Shown here one piece after another: positions 33,761-45,317 of a DNA stretch of 64,000 nucleotides (positions are counted from its first letter, which is position 1; every line of letters starts with the position of its first letter). This DNA comes from Azorinus chamasolen (Eukaryota > Mollusca > Bivalvia > Cardiida > Solecurtidae): the NCBI GenBank assembly GCA_963576725.1, contig OY755244.1:79669620-79733619 (forward strand), in the 5' to 3' direction. The position numbers were made by a program, and so were the translations under genes. The notes beneath the pieces are model-generated. The model saw only the letters and a program-made list of their open reading frames with translations. It was not told the DNA's origin and did not search any database.

Positions 33761-33970
33761 TACATGTTGAACCCCTCTAATGCGACCACTTAATGAATAA
33801 ACATGGGTGTCTTAATAAGCAGGTCGTTGCTTAATACAGGATAAATGTAATGCAGAAAGCTGCAATGGGAGCTTTCTGCATTACTTTTGTCCTGCATTAA
33901 GCTACCACCTGCATCCAGTACCTAAAATTACACCTCTTTTAGGTGGTCGTATTAGCGGGGGTTTACTGTA
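33761..33970. mobile_element. hpA MITE ('TAATGCGACC' dialect)
   Basis: TACATGTTGAACCCCTCTAA start and GCGGGGGTTTACTGTA end. Core CAGGTCGTTGCTTAATAC against GCATTAAGCTACCACCTG with the fixed mismatch. Confidence 0.88.
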
Positions 33971-34300
33971 TATTTAATTTATTAATAGCACACACCGTTG
34001 TTTGATGTTGCAAAACTGCCCAATCAAATACACGTGCATTCACAATACGCATGAGCACACTAAAACATTACTATTACCACTGGTCAAATTCGTGTTTATT
34101 GCCAACTTTTCCCGTGCTTGAATTTATAGTAAAATAAGAGACAAACGTTAAAAGAAAACATGTGCATATGGTAATATCAATGTTTTAACACGATTGCCTG
34201 CCTAGGCAATGTATTTTATTAAATTATTTTTTAAATATCAAATTCCGGTGTCTGTCTATAAGCCGGAATTTACCCATTTCAAGGTCAGAATATACCCAGG
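33971..34300. other. No feature seen
   Basis: AT-rich and unremarkable. Confidence 0.5.
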
Positions 34301-34302
34301 AT

Positions 34303-34550
34303 TTATCCTTTTTCTCCACAAATACTCCTTTCTACGCATTTTAAAACAGAGTAGACCCAGATAAGACGGCTCCTATAGAAGCCGTCAGATTAGGGTCTGC
34401 TCTGTTTGCTTCTGACATGATATAGATATGATTCTATATTTTCTGCCATAGCCAAAAAATCACGTGTCCATATGCCGTTGTAAAAATAATCTTATGAATA
34501 TTCATAACGTCATTATTTCTTACATGAATATTCATGGAGTAAATGGTTAA
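34303..34550. mobile_element. hpB hairpin MITE
   Basis: Palindrome 34344-34410: ACCCAGATAAGACGGCTCC against AGCCGTCAGATTAGGGTC. Distal end ATTCATGGAGTAAATGGTTA ending in TTAA. Confidence 0.85.
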
Positions 34551-34657
34551 TAAACAAGTATTGTAATGTTTTCAGTGCCACTGCACGTACTTTATCCCGT
34601 ACTTTCAACACGCACGTGTAAACAAGTCCCTTTTCACAACCAAGAATCGTGTCTTGG

Positions 34658-34660
<3 letters not shown>

Positions 34661-34733
<73 letters not shown>
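34661..34733. repeat. (TA)n microsatellite
   Basis: About 73 bp of uninterrupted TA. Confidence 0.97.
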
Positions 34734-34739
<6 letters not shown>

Positions 34740-34978
34740 TAATGTGTACTTTCGTGGCTAATACAAACATATATATTTGTATGTATTCATCACGAAATTA
34801 GGCACGAATGTCTATATTGCGCTCGTTTCAACAGTGTTTTTGTCATATTCAGAAAGTACATTTTCCGTCATAGCATGGACTGTCATATTTTCTATATCGT
34901 TATTCCAGCAGTTGCAGGAATAACACTAAAACGGCACCATTGCTATTTCTGGAAATTAACACTTTTCCCATACATCAC

Positions 34979-35130
34979 TTAAGCACTTTAGCACATCCCG
35001 CATATCACGACTTTGGCAAAACAGCTTCGATCCAGTTGAGAGGCCGAGTTAGACGCCGAGTAACTCGGCGTCTCATCAGGATCCAAACTGTTCAAAGTGA
35101 CAGTCCATGCAATAAACGCATATTTTCAAT
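34979..35130. mobile_element. hpC hairpin MITE
   Basis: Arms CGATCCAGTTGAGAGGCC and CGGCGTCTCATCAGGATCC, apex GCCGAGTAACTCGGC, with a small duplication GCCGAGTTAGAC before the apex. Confidence 0.72.
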
Positions 35131-35375
35131 AACATAAAACTTGGTTTTTGTTATGACCAATCGTTATTATGAAGATGGTCAAATTGAAAATGTCCCTTTG
35201 ATACAAAAAACCGTTTTCGTAAAAAATTAGTTTAAACATATTTTATTTCTGAAATGTTCATAATAATGTACGTAAATACGTATAATGTTTGTTTCGCAAC
35301 CGAATATTGCCGGCCTAATATATTATTCTGTCATCAATACACAACAAGAAAGAAATTGTTATAAAAAGATCTCAT
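35131..35375. other. No feature seen
   Basis: AT-rich, no repeat recognised. Confidence 0.5.
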
Positions 35376-35638
35376 TTAACCCTTTCCTTCATATTCAAAA
35401 CATGTTTTCACATATTTCAAACAGAACAGACCCAGATCATACGGCTTCCATAGAGGTCATCTGATCTGGGTCTGCTGTTTGCTAATGCAATTTGAAAGAT
35501 GTTTCTTTACTTTCTAAAATGGCTACAATTTTCTACCTTCCATATTTCGTTATAACTATTTTGTCCATGAATATATTCAGCTAGTAATAAAAATTTGGTA
35601 TTGACATTTGGAACACAGAACAGGGAAAGTGTTCATTG
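35376..35638. mobile_element. hpB2 hairpin MITE
   Basis: TTAACCCTTTCCTTCATA start and ACAGGGAAAGTGTTCA end. The arms AGACCCAGATC and GATCTGGGTCT match exactly, an exception to the fixed mismatch. Confidence 0.8.
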
Positions 35639-35842
35639 AACAGTTTCACATCTCATAGTCTCATCATTGAGTTGTTAGTTACAGCATGCTAATTGTTTTT
35701 TAAGGTTGCCGTCTGCCTGAATATTGTTAAAACTAAAAGTAGCTTGATATCACCATTTAGACTTAAATGTACACAATTGTGATCTATCATATAAGCAAGC
35801 ATCACTTATAAAACAGATGTCAATTAATATCGCTAAATTTAT

Positions 35843-35857
35843 CTATCTATCTATCTT
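35843..35857. repeat. (ATCT)n short microsatellite
   Basis: Four ATCT units. No larger element recognised around it. Confidence 0.8.
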
Positions 35858-36194
35858 TGTATAATGCCCGACTCCGCTTTCGCGTATTACTGGCATGAAA
35901 ACGTGCAGGCCGAGAATAAAAGCTATTTAGTCGATGAGCCAGTAGGGTTGGTCGGTACCATCTCAGGGGAATAATTCTCATTGTAATTTTTTACAACATA
36001 TATATCTATAGAGTTAGAAAATATGTGATAGCATTGCATCGATGGTAGCTTTCTATGTGTTATTGTGTTTTATTTTATGCTATACAATATCCGTATTTCG
36101 AGCCAAATATAGCATTGAAAAGTAAAGCTAACGATTTCAGATTTACAACATTTGGTATCATACCCCAACAACGAAATTATGATGATATACCTGA

Positions 36195-36295
36195 ATCAGG
36201 TTGTCAGTCTGACTGTCCTTCCATCTGTCCACCCCATATGTCCGTCCATCAATATGTCCGTCCATTCATCCTTCTGTCTGTCTGTCCATATATAG
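36195..36295. repeat. Degenerate (GTCC/GTCTG)n tract
   Basis: CTGTCCTTCCATCTGTCC and similar words, like the microsatellite segment of the pearl-like elements but without a clear hairpin. Confidence 0.6.
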
Positions 36296-36372
36296 ACGCA
36301 AATTTCCCAATCTGCAAGTTTGCGTAAAATTTGATATTCTTATTATTTTAGTAACCAATGTACCTGCTAGTT

Positions 36373-37300
36373 ATGTCTCCCCCACCAGTATACTGGTGAA
36401 ACATATTGTTTTTGTGTGCGACGTCCATCTGTCTGTCCGTCCGTACGTCTGCTCCCCCCTCCGTCCGTCCGTTCGTCTATCCGATTTCAATTTATCCGTG
36501 CGGTTTCTCCAAAACCTTTTATCGGATTTTCATGAAATTTCATAGGATTGATCAGCACCATGCCTAGTTGTGTTTATCTTACTCCTGTTCCGGTTCGATG
36601 ATTTTCTGCAGAGTTATAGGACTTTGATTTTTAAGCCCCCAACGGCGCGCATGTAGTAATCGCATTGTCCATCCTTCCGTCTGTCCGTCCGTCCTTCCAT
36701 CCGTCCGTCCCAAATTTCATGTCCCTTGTATAACTTTTTTTTTATCTACGAATGGATTTCAACATAACCAGGCACAAATGTTCACCACACAAAGACGATG
36801 TGCCGCGTTCAACTCCCTGGTCAATGGGTCAAAGGTCAAGGTCATCCTTCAGGGTCAAATATCGAGGGCATAGTGTTTCACAAACGGTTTCTCCAAGACA
36901 TGTTGTCGGATTTTCATGAAACTTAATAGGATTGATCTCACTATGCCTAGTTGTGTTTATATTATTTCTGTTCCGGTGGTTCGACGATTTTCTACAGAGT
37001 TCTAGGACTTTGAAATTTGTATATGGGAGACTTTGTCATCTCGGGGTGTGGGCGGGGGATCAGTTTTTGTATAAAAAAAAACAATTCTTGTTTCATTTGG
37101 ACCTGATCACTATTTATTTATTGGTCCAGTTTCCACTTTATCCCAAAATAAGTTAGTAGCCTGTTGGGATGTGGCGGGGTGTCCCTATTGGTTCGTGCAC
37201 AATTAAATATTCATAGATGAACTATGGGTCATTCTTGATGGACATCTGTATCAATCTAACATACATGCTTTTAGTGATTTCATTGTCGCACGGAGGTATC
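36373..37300 (+). mobile_element. Pearl-like element with a second one nested
   Basis: Opens with a hairpin ATGTCTCCCCCACCAGTATA that folds back through CTGGTG. A (GTCCG/TCTG)n tract follows at 36426-36480, then a core with GGATTTTCATGAAATTTCAT (36500-36640). A second GCCCCC start plus TCCG tract (36636-36720) and a second core copy (36885-37035) lie inside. Order and composition match the elements at 56005 and 61837. Family assignment (bivalve pearl / Helitron-derived) is inference. Confidence 0.6.
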
Positions 37301-39755
37301 CAATACGGTTACAATACAATAAAGATAAATTACATTTTTGCATTTATAATCAGGATTTTAATATGTAGGCTGGCGAATGGCACATCTGAATGACATGTTG
37401 TTTAAATTTAGAACAAGGGGCAGTTTAGTTAAAAAGTGAACAAAACCCCTCTGTGTCCTTTCTCTGAAAACGTTTGTTTTTCTCTGACCGTGGTCACTGA
37501 CATATAAGCTACATAAAACATGTCATGTCATTGTTCTGCAAGATCTTCTTCAACATGATTCACATTAGACTGAGGTTGAAGGGATTGTCCCAAAGGTTAT
37601 TAAAAAGGTTTTAACATGATTCATGTTTCGCATTTGCTTTACACTTGGCATATGAGGGTAGCTCTAAGATATGTTAACCTGGTGATAGGATAATGTATCG
37701 ACCTGCTAATAGTAATTCTGACCGGGAATGTTGAAGATCCAGAGAACAAGAACGTTCTTCTGATATCCTCCAAGCTCTCCTGTTAGATAAGTGTTTGCCC
37801 TATATGGCAAATGAATGATAAAACTAACGTAAAGCAAATATACACAACAAACAATCGCCCTACTCACAAATACATGTATTCTCACCGGCTACTGACATAA
37901 GTGTAGAAAGTCATTATAGGCATTCACAAGTTTAAAACACATACATCCCAATAATTCAATGATGTTGATTGCCTGACCACCCATCCAATGCACAAATAAC
38001 ATTGCCTAAACTATAATAATTTGGAAAATTTGGATTCTGAATTACAGCCTGGTCGTTTGTATTTATGCGAGCGCTATGCAAAGTATTCGCTGCATAGTTG
38101 TTGAAGATTGCCCTCCATCATTGCACAGCAAAGGTCGCGTCTGGCATAACCTAAAAAAATATGGTAAATGTAGGGGACATACAAATGTCTGCACTTCATG
38201 TAACAATTTGAAGCAGATCTCCTAGTTCTAACCAATTTAAGGACACTGCTTAGGGGTTTTCTTTCCTGGTCGGGAATCCCACTGTGCTTGCCTTACCATT
38301 ATAATAAAGGGCGTGCCAATGCGAAGTTACACATGAACTTTTATTTTAATAGTGATGGTAATATTCCTAGTGTTATGGAGTCATTGCTCCAGTCCCGCAT
38401 CTCTAACATAGTGGGACGCTGGTGTATGTATTAGCATGAAAAGCCAAATACATTACGAAGTATTCTGTATTCTCTGACCAGGTTATACATACTTGATTTA
38501 GTACTTCAGTTGCATGGTCAGACGCTCATGTACTTCATCCAGTTAGTACTGAAGTACCGGGACCTTCTTACTGTCATTAAAGGTATTTGCTGTATCTTTC
38601 TATTGCCAATGCAATGGTTGATTCTATTTACTTAGAAACCTCACCAAATGCTTCCTAATCTGTTTAATTGTTATGCTTATCATCTGATGACCAGACTCTC
38701 TACTTCGATGTCATCACCACAGTTCTTGATTGATTTTTCCCTTTATAATTTAAACATAATGTATATTATTTTACGGCCCAAATATTTTATACCACATTGA
38801 TAATTAGTTTCTGTTTGAGCAAACTCTATTCTATCTACTATTGCAGCACGATATCATGTACTTGGACATTGTTTACACTAGTCAATTTCTTCTGCAAAAC
38901 TTACTAATGTCTTAGTGTTGCTTATGTCTAGCATATCATGAATTCCTTTATATCCATTATGTTTCAAATGGATAACAGATTGTTAAACTTTGATTTGGAG
39001 GTTCCCTCTCATGTTTTGTCATTGCCTTTTGCTTTTGAAAAATCCATACTAAATATCACATTTTATGAATCCAAACGAATGTCGTGCAATGCATCATTCT
39101 GAAGCTTCTTTTAACCAGAACACACCTGGCTAAACTCTGCATTACTTGCTGATAACTCAATGTTTTAATATATTATCACTACTCTGTCTTTGCTGTCCAA
39201 CTGTATCACCAGTACCCGATGAACGATTATTAAGTCCTTGACCGTTGCCATCATGTGCTAATAGATGCATTAGAGACAGGGTGGGATACAGCAACTCTGG
39301 TTTAATTGATTCTTTAACGTGTATAGTGTATAGAATTGAAAACTGCAACACATACCCTGTAACATGTACCTGACATCGGGCCAACCAGTCCACCTTAGTA
39401 CCATTTTGAAAGTCTTTTGTATGACCCGATCAGTGATCAAATTCACAACGTCCTGTCCGAAAGCGAACGCTGAACCGACTGAGCTAACTGAAATGCTGGC
39501 CTTAACATGTACCAATGTACAAACTAATAGATGGTCAGACAAAATACGTTTTACTTCAAATTACCTTGAAGTAAAAACAGAATGTCTGTATAAGCATGAT
39601 TGGTATGGTAATCACCATTTTATGCTCTTATATAATATGTCTCGTAACATTTATGTTTCCAACTCATCATACACCAATGGGGGCTTTGCTTCAAACTTTC
39701 ACAAATTGGCAACATTGATGTGAAAATGACCGTTAAGAAGGAAATGTTTGTTCTG
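37301..39755. other. Long stretch with no recognised feature
   Basis: Free of the hairpin families that fill the rest of the window. Overlapping frames at 39157-39723 on both strands are without recognisable domains. It may be remnant intron or an old unrecognised transposon. Confidence 0.45.
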
Positions 39756-40400
39756 ACCATTTTATCCAGAGTTACAGGTCTTGGCACAAATTTCTTCACT
39801 ATAAAGCATATATATGCATAAAACTTTCACAGATAAACAACTTTATTTGAAGATGGGGAATTGTGTAGTAAGCAAAATTACGGGACTTGCTTTTTTTTCA
39901 CTAAAGTGCATACTTGATTAGAGACAACATCATCATAAGGAAGGAGGGGAGGGGATCCATTTCTTATAGTTCAAGTTGTAATGCTTATGATGAATAATAA
40001 ATATATAAGAGTAGCTCTGAAGTGGTTGATCGGATATCTATAGTTTACCTGCTACAAACAAGTTTCATAAAGGGACATAATTTGGCCTAAACAATGACTG
40101 GGTTCTGGCTCAAAGGGTTCTCATCATTAATTTGGTCGTTGATATAATGATAGTGAAATGCTGGTGAACTTTCATGGGGAGAACTCTTAAGATATTTCAG
40201 TTTTGGCACAATTTGAGTGTATGAAAGTTTAAAAAAGGGACATAACTCTTACAATTTGCATTGAGATATGCTAGATGTAAGGGTTCTAGTCTGAAGTCAA
40301 TTCATTGCCATCATTACTGTGAATATACATATGAAGTTTTATGAGCCTATTTATAAAGATGATGAAGGTATGCAAAACTCCGGAGAATTTTTACTTCCGC
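39756..40400 (+). repeat. Decayed ~157-bp core repeats
   Basis: AAAGGGACATAA words recur at about 40072 and 40231, with ATGAAAGTTT and AAAACTTTCA at similar spacing. This matches the core repeat of the pearl-like elements in an eroded state. Confidence 0.45.
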
Positions 40401-40779
40401 AAAATACATATGAATGTAAACATAATTCCATGTACGTATGAGCAATAATTTACATTATATAAACCACTTTTTGTGAAAAAATAACAACATATATGAAAGA
40501 TGTGTAACTAAAGCTACAAGCCTTTCAATTTTCAAGTAGATACATGCAGTAACAAGAGAGAGTTTCATCAGTTTGAAATTTAATGATGTCTTTTCTTTTA
40601 TGCTAGATTTAGAAAACACTATTTTTACCATGGGGTTAAAATTGGTGAAAAAATGCAAAAAGCTACCACCGATTTACTGCTATCACATATTTTCTGATTC
40701 TAGACACATATATCTTATCAAAAAACATTGATAGCATTATTCCCCAAAGATGGTACCGATGGCCAAATTCTTGGCCTCT

Positions 40780-41375
40780 GGCTCATGGCCTAATTTATAA
40801 CAGTTGTGAAAGTGAGACTCCAAAAATGGAATAGAGAGAAAGAGTATAGTGAGATAGGTGTCAAAACAAGGTGAGGTAAAACACTTGATTCCAGACCTTT
40901 AGGGGTGGTTTGAAATAAAGAGGGAGGTAATACTGATTTGAACCCCTCTAGATCTGGCTGCATAACAGCAGATGCTGGCAAGCTGTTCCACATAACCACT
41001 ATTCAAGGGGAAAACGAATATTTAAAGTAATTTACAGAGGTGTATATTTGACGGAAAGATAAGGGGTGCATATGGCGAGACATTCTCACAGGTCTACTGA
41101 GATGCAATGGTAAACTAATGGATGGCGACTAAACCATACACGATCTTATAAAACATGACGACCTGTCCTGTGTCACCAAGTGTCGGCCAGCCGAGGGACT
41201 GCTGTAGTTCTGTTATGCTCTGATTGTAAGAATAGTTGGAGGTGGTCCATCTTTGCTGCCCTTCGCTGAACTTTTACATTATATCTACTACAAAAGGATG
41301 GGCCTTTTTGACATGGGCAAATCTGGTCTGAGATATTAAGTGTGCCGTTTTGACGCACATTCAATAGAAATCTAA
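40780..41375 (-). pseudogene. Non-LTR (LINE) reverse transcriptase C-terminus, broken
   Basis: On the minus strand, frames encode the hallmark C-terminal words of CR1/Jockey/RTE-type reverse transcriptases: VQRRAAK (about 41275), then in a shifted frame NYSYNQSITELQQSLGWPTL (about 41160-41240), YKIVYGLVAI (about 41105-41135), and finally MWNSLPASAVMQPDLEGFK (about 40940-40997). Stops and at least two frameshifts separate the parts. Only the segment after the catalytic domain is present, as in 5'-truncated LINE insertions. The clade is not determined. Confidence 0.82.
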
Positions 41376-41995
41376 ATTAGATGGTAGCTAGTACGAACTG
41401 TTATGGGACGAAATGATATAGATAAAAGTATAGTGAAAGATTTAAATTTACTTATGCAGATCTACATGAAGATACATTATTTAAAATGTATATGTACTAT
41501 TCGATAGACTACTGTGTTAGGAGAAATAAAATCTACTTACCAGTACCATGATCCCATAAATCGTTTGAAAACTTCTGTTTTTGGCCATTTCCGATAACGA
41601 GCAGTTCTGTAGATCTGTTCGGGTGCTAATGTCAGAGATATGTCTCTGCTAATGTGTAGAGATCAACGACGTTCTGACAGTCAATCATTAGCCTTTCTCT
41701 GTAACGTTACTGATTCGACAAATTCAACAAGTGACTGTAGAGTTCAATATTTCCGTCCAACTTAACTTTCAGTGATGTCTTTTTGCGCAATTTTAAGATT
41801 CCGGAACCGGATTGTAAGCCAAGTATTGCACATGCGCATATATAGCTATAGGGCGACATCGCTTTGGTCTATAGTTGAACACTAGTTACCACAGTTTGAT
41901 ATGAACGGCGATAGTCGCGACTAAAGTTATGCCATATGACGGACAGACCTTTCACCTGAACTATAGTCGAACCACGCCACATGGCTTGTTTGCTG
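41376..41995. other. No feature seen
   Basis: No gene or known repeat recognised. Confidence 0.5.
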
Positions 41996-42364
41996 TACAG
42001 TGCTCCCTCTCTACAACGACATCCTTTGGGATATACGAAGATTGTATGTGTTGTTCAGAGGGAGTTGTTATAGAGAGGGGGGATCAAATATAATTAGCTT
42101 GTTTGCAGATCCCCAGATAAGGTGTATTTCGAGAACTAAGACCATTATGCCTCTATCAAACACTATGTTGTGACCACTCTTTAGAATCGTCACAAAGTGA
42201 CGATTCTAAAGAGTGGTCACAACATATGGTTTGATGGAGGCATAAAGAAAACTTGATGGAAAAAAATTGTTTCTGGAGCCTTGTTGTTTCGGAAACAATG
42301 ACGTGCGTTGTTGTAAGGAGGGAATCGTTATTGAGAGGGCCGTTGTAGGGAGGGAGCACATGTA
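41996..42364. mobile_element. TA-type MITE carrying an hpF palindrome
   Basis: Ends TACAGTGCTCCCTCTCTACA and TAGGGAGGGAGCACATGTA are inverted repeats of pogo-like style. GGGAGTTGTTATAGAGAGGG and similar subterminal copies repeat inside. At 42163-42223 sits GTTGTGACCACTCTTTAGAA with its complement, apex CGTCACAAAGTGACG. Confidence 0.8.
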
Positions 42365-42946
42365 GTTCCAAGATGGCGGCAAACGATAAACTGAAAGTTG
42401 ATATTTTAAATTTTGATTAGAATTATTAAAGATATTATTCAACATCATGCGTAATTTGATCTCGGCAAAATTTACGATGGGTCACATCACATGTACTATT
42501 CTGTAATGTACGGTAGCGTATTACATGTTATTTTCGTCGTTAAAAAGATCAATAATAGTTTTGTTTTGGTTTGTTTACATTTTTTGACAATAGTTTCGCT
42601 ACACATGTTCACTTTTGCAATTTATATTTTTAGCATTTAGCGACATTTATGGTTCGAACTATAGACCCAAGTGAAGTCGCTCATAGTGCTGTCATGATTA
42701 TCTCCCTGCTATTAATAATTAGGGGAATTCCCGCTAGGTAGAGCTCGTGCAATAGGGTTTTCCGTGAAAGTTTGAGTCGCAATCCATTTTATAAGGATAT
42801 CGGCAAAGCCGAAACCCTAAAAATGCAACACGAATAAATACTAAAACATTGGCGAATAACATAGGGTCTTCGATATCAAAATCATGAACATTTTTGTCTT
42901 CTTGAGCGTTTCTTGCGATATGCTTATTTTGAGCATATAAACCAAC
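42365..42946. other. No feature seen
   Basis: AT-rich, no gene or repeat recognised. Confidence 0.45.
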
Positions 42947-43155
42947 TACAGTAAAACCCCGCTTATACGACCACCTAAAAGATGTATAATTTTAGGTGCT
43001 ATATGCAGGTGGTAGCTTAATACAGGACAAAGGCAATGCAGAAAGCTCATAGAGGAGCTTTCTGCATTACTTTTGTCCTGCATTAAGCAACCACCTGCTT
43101 ATAATGATTGCCATGTTTATTCATTAAGTGATCACATTAGAGGGGTTCTACTGTA
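42947..43155. mobile_element. hpA MITE, intact 209 bp
   Basis: TACAGTAAAACCCCGCTTAT start and TTAGAGGGGTTCTACTGTA end. Fixed mismatch GGTAGC against GCAACC; apex AGCTCATAGAGGAGCT. Confidence 0.92.
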
Positions 43156-43171
43156 TTTATGCACTTTTTAG

Positions 43172-43307
43172 TGTTCTCTATAGGAGCAAATGCTCTATTT
43201 ATCACAATGATTTCAAAACTACACAATTCTAAAATTCTCTTTTTCTATAGTTAATGCTCCTTTCAAAGAGGTTTGGTCTCAAAATAGTCTTGGAGGGAAT
43301 GAGTTAA
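43172..43307. mobile_element. hpE half-element
   Basis: Starts at the apex (CTATAGGAGCAAATGC) and runs through ATTTATCACAATGATTTC to GAATGAGTTAA. The other half is missing, a break exactly at the palindrome centre. Confidence 0.78.
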
Positions 43308-43342
43308 GATAGAATCAAAATTGAACAGACTTTTTTTTATAG

Positions 43343-43567
43343 CGAAATTACCTCATATGCTAGTTTTAGATCCAACCTCTTTGAATTATTCTACAGAACA
43401 GGAGCATAAACTAGAGAAAAGGAAAAGTTTAGAATTTTGTAGTTTTGAAACCATTGTGATAAATAGAGCATTTGCTCCTAAGGAGCAAATGCTCTATTTA
43501 TCACAATGGTTTCAAAACGTGACCTTTACAAAGGCGCAGAAAGGCGTATTTATGGAGGAAAGGGTTA
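43343..43567. mobile_element. hpE hairpin MITE
   Basis: ATTACCTCATATGCTAG start. Palindrome 43443-43517 with apex GCTCCTAAGGAGC. The right end AAAGGCGTATTTATGGAGGA and AAGGGTTAA is hpB-like, so this copy may be an hpE/hpB chimera. Confidence 0.78.
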
Positions 43568-43587
43568 ATCAAGTTACTAAAGAGATA

Positions 43588-43800
43588 TTAACTCTTACAA
43601 CGCTGACTTTTCAAATGGACTATTCCAAAATTCAAACAGGTCAAGCTTATGGTAAATGTTTAGGGATTTTTCTAAAGAAAAGTGTAACATGACAAATAGT
43701 GCAGACCCTGGTGAGAGGGCGCCTTTAGGAGTCCTCTCATCTGGGTCTACACTATTTGCAGAGGACATTAGTGACTCGTGTCACGTACCGTAAGGGTTAA
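43588..43800. mobile_element. hpG hairpin MITE, 213 bp
   Basis: TTAACTCTTACAACGCTGAC start and TACCGTAAGGGTTAA end. Palindrome 43695-43762: AAATAGTGCAGACCCTGGTG against CATCTGGGTCTACACTATTT, fixed mismatch present. Same length as 59632-59844. Confidence 0.85.
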
Positions 43801-44363
43801 ATCCATCTTTACTGGGGTAACTGATTTCTAGAGTGCCGCCATTTTGTCAAGCGATGTGATATAAAAGTGCATTTGTTCATTATATAGTTCGTGCCTAATA
43901 TATGTCCACAATATACATGATAAGTTCATCTAAGGTGACTATTGATATAGTCCAAAAATGTGTGAGACAGAGACAACGAAGGAAACATTGTATTCATTTT
44001 TGCATAGACTCAACTGTAATTAATTTACATTCAAACTATGCGTACATAATTTTTAAACAGTAAAACTGTCACGGAAAAGCATTGTTTCAAATGACATCAC
44101 TATACGCTGAAGTTTAACTAGTCTTGCTAAATATGCATTTTATCCATGGCATTCCTATTAGATTACGAATAAGGTCACAAGAGGTCAGTTTGAGTACGGA
44201 TGTCATTCTGTTGTCCTTATTTCATTTTCGTTCAAGGTCATATTGTAACATGTGGTGTTGCAAAATGAAAATGTTATAATTAAAAGGTCATGTGACTGCT
44301 AACATTAACATACTACAGTTGTGATTTAGCGACCTAGATATCTCCACACGTTGAAACAATTCA
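43801..44363. other. No feature seen
   Basis: No repeat or gene recognised. Confidence 0.45.
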
Positions 44364-44561
44364 CAGTAGAACCTGTCTTAAGCGGTCATTCATTTATTGG
44401 AAATAAGAGTCTTAAAAAGTAGGTGGTTGCTTAATGCAGAACAAAAGTAATGCAGAAAGCTCCTATAGGAGCTTTCTGCATTACGTTTACCCTGCATTAA
44501 ACTACTACATGCTTTACATACCCACATGTAGGCCTTTTTTATGGCCACTTAAGAGAGGTTC
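44364..44561. mobile_element. hpA MITE, right end fused to hpE
   Basis: CACAGTAGAACCTGTCTTAA start, apex GCTCCTATAGGAGC, then CACTTAAGAGAGGTTCTAC joined directly to hpE sequence (ATTACCTCATAGGC) without TGTA. Confidence 0.85.
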
Positions 44562-44738
44562 TACATTACCTCATAGGCTGTTTTTAGATACAACCTCTAT
44601 GAATAAATCTACCGAAAAGGAGCATTAACCAGAGAAAAGGAAAATTTTAGATTTTTTTAGTTTGAAACCATTGTGATAAATAGAGCATTTGCTCCTATAG
44701 GAGCAAATGTTCTATTTATCACAATGGTTTCACAATTT
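44562..44738. mobile_element. hpE element lacking both TTAA ends
   Basis: ATTACCTCATAGGCTG start, palindrome with apex GCTCCTATAGGAGC. It is cut off at GGTTTCACAATTTG and followed at once by hpA sequence. Confidence 0.8.
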
Positions 44739-44942
44739 GACGACCTGTCCTCAGCGGCCATTCATTTATTGGACATCTGAGTCTTAAAAATCAGATGGTT
44801 GCTTAATGCAGGTCAAAATTAATGCATAAAATTCTTATGGAAGCTTTCTGCATTACTTTGACCTGAATTAAGCTACCACATGCCTTACAGATCTATAACC
44901 AGACCTTTTTTATGGTTGCTTAAGACAGGTTCGTACATGTAA
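44739..44942. mobile_element. hpA MITE lacking its first bases
   Basis: GACCTGTCCTCAGCGGCC start, core AGATGGTTGCTTAATGC against AATTAAGCTACCACATG, right end GACAGGTTCGTACATGTA. Confidence 0.8.
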
Positions 44943-45160
44943 GAAATAACGACGTTACAGTATGAATATACTAGATTAATTTGTTATTATAATGGCACAC
45001 GAACACAGGAAACTTTGGCCATGGCAGAAACTGTAGAATTAGATCTGTAATATTTTAAAAACAATCAGACCAAATTCTGATCAGACAGATGGGAACTGTC
45101 TGATTTGGGTCTACTACCCTGTTTTCACAAACGTTAATAGGAGAATTAGTGAATTAAAGG
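44943..45160. mobile_element. hpB hairpin MITE, shortened apex
   Basis: TAAGAAATAACGACGTTAC, CATGGCAGAAACTGTAGAAT, then arms TCTGATCAGACAGATGGG and ACTGTCTGATTTGGGTC. Confidence 0.75.
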
Positions 45161-45312
45161 GTTCTCCACCAAATTCTATGTTTTGACAAATCCTTAGAAT
45201 CGTCTCGAAGAGACGATTCTAAAGAGCGGTCACATCATAGTGTTTGATGGAGAAATAAAGAAATTATTCTTGAAAATGTTTTGGCTTACGCATCTTATCT
45301 GGACCTTTTGAA
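45161..45312. mobile_element. hpF hairpin element
   Basis: TCTCCACCAAATTCTATG, stem around CGTCTCGAAGAGACG, then GATGGAGAAATAAAGAAATT and GCTTACGCATCTTATCTGG. One arm is mutated (TTTTGACAAATCCTTAG). Confidence 0.78.
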
Positions 45313-45317
45313 TCTAA

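Noticed and set aside
39157..39723. Overlapping frames of 78-119 codons on both strands
   Set aside because: I recognise no domain in any of them, and mutual overlap on opposite strands argues that at most one could be real.
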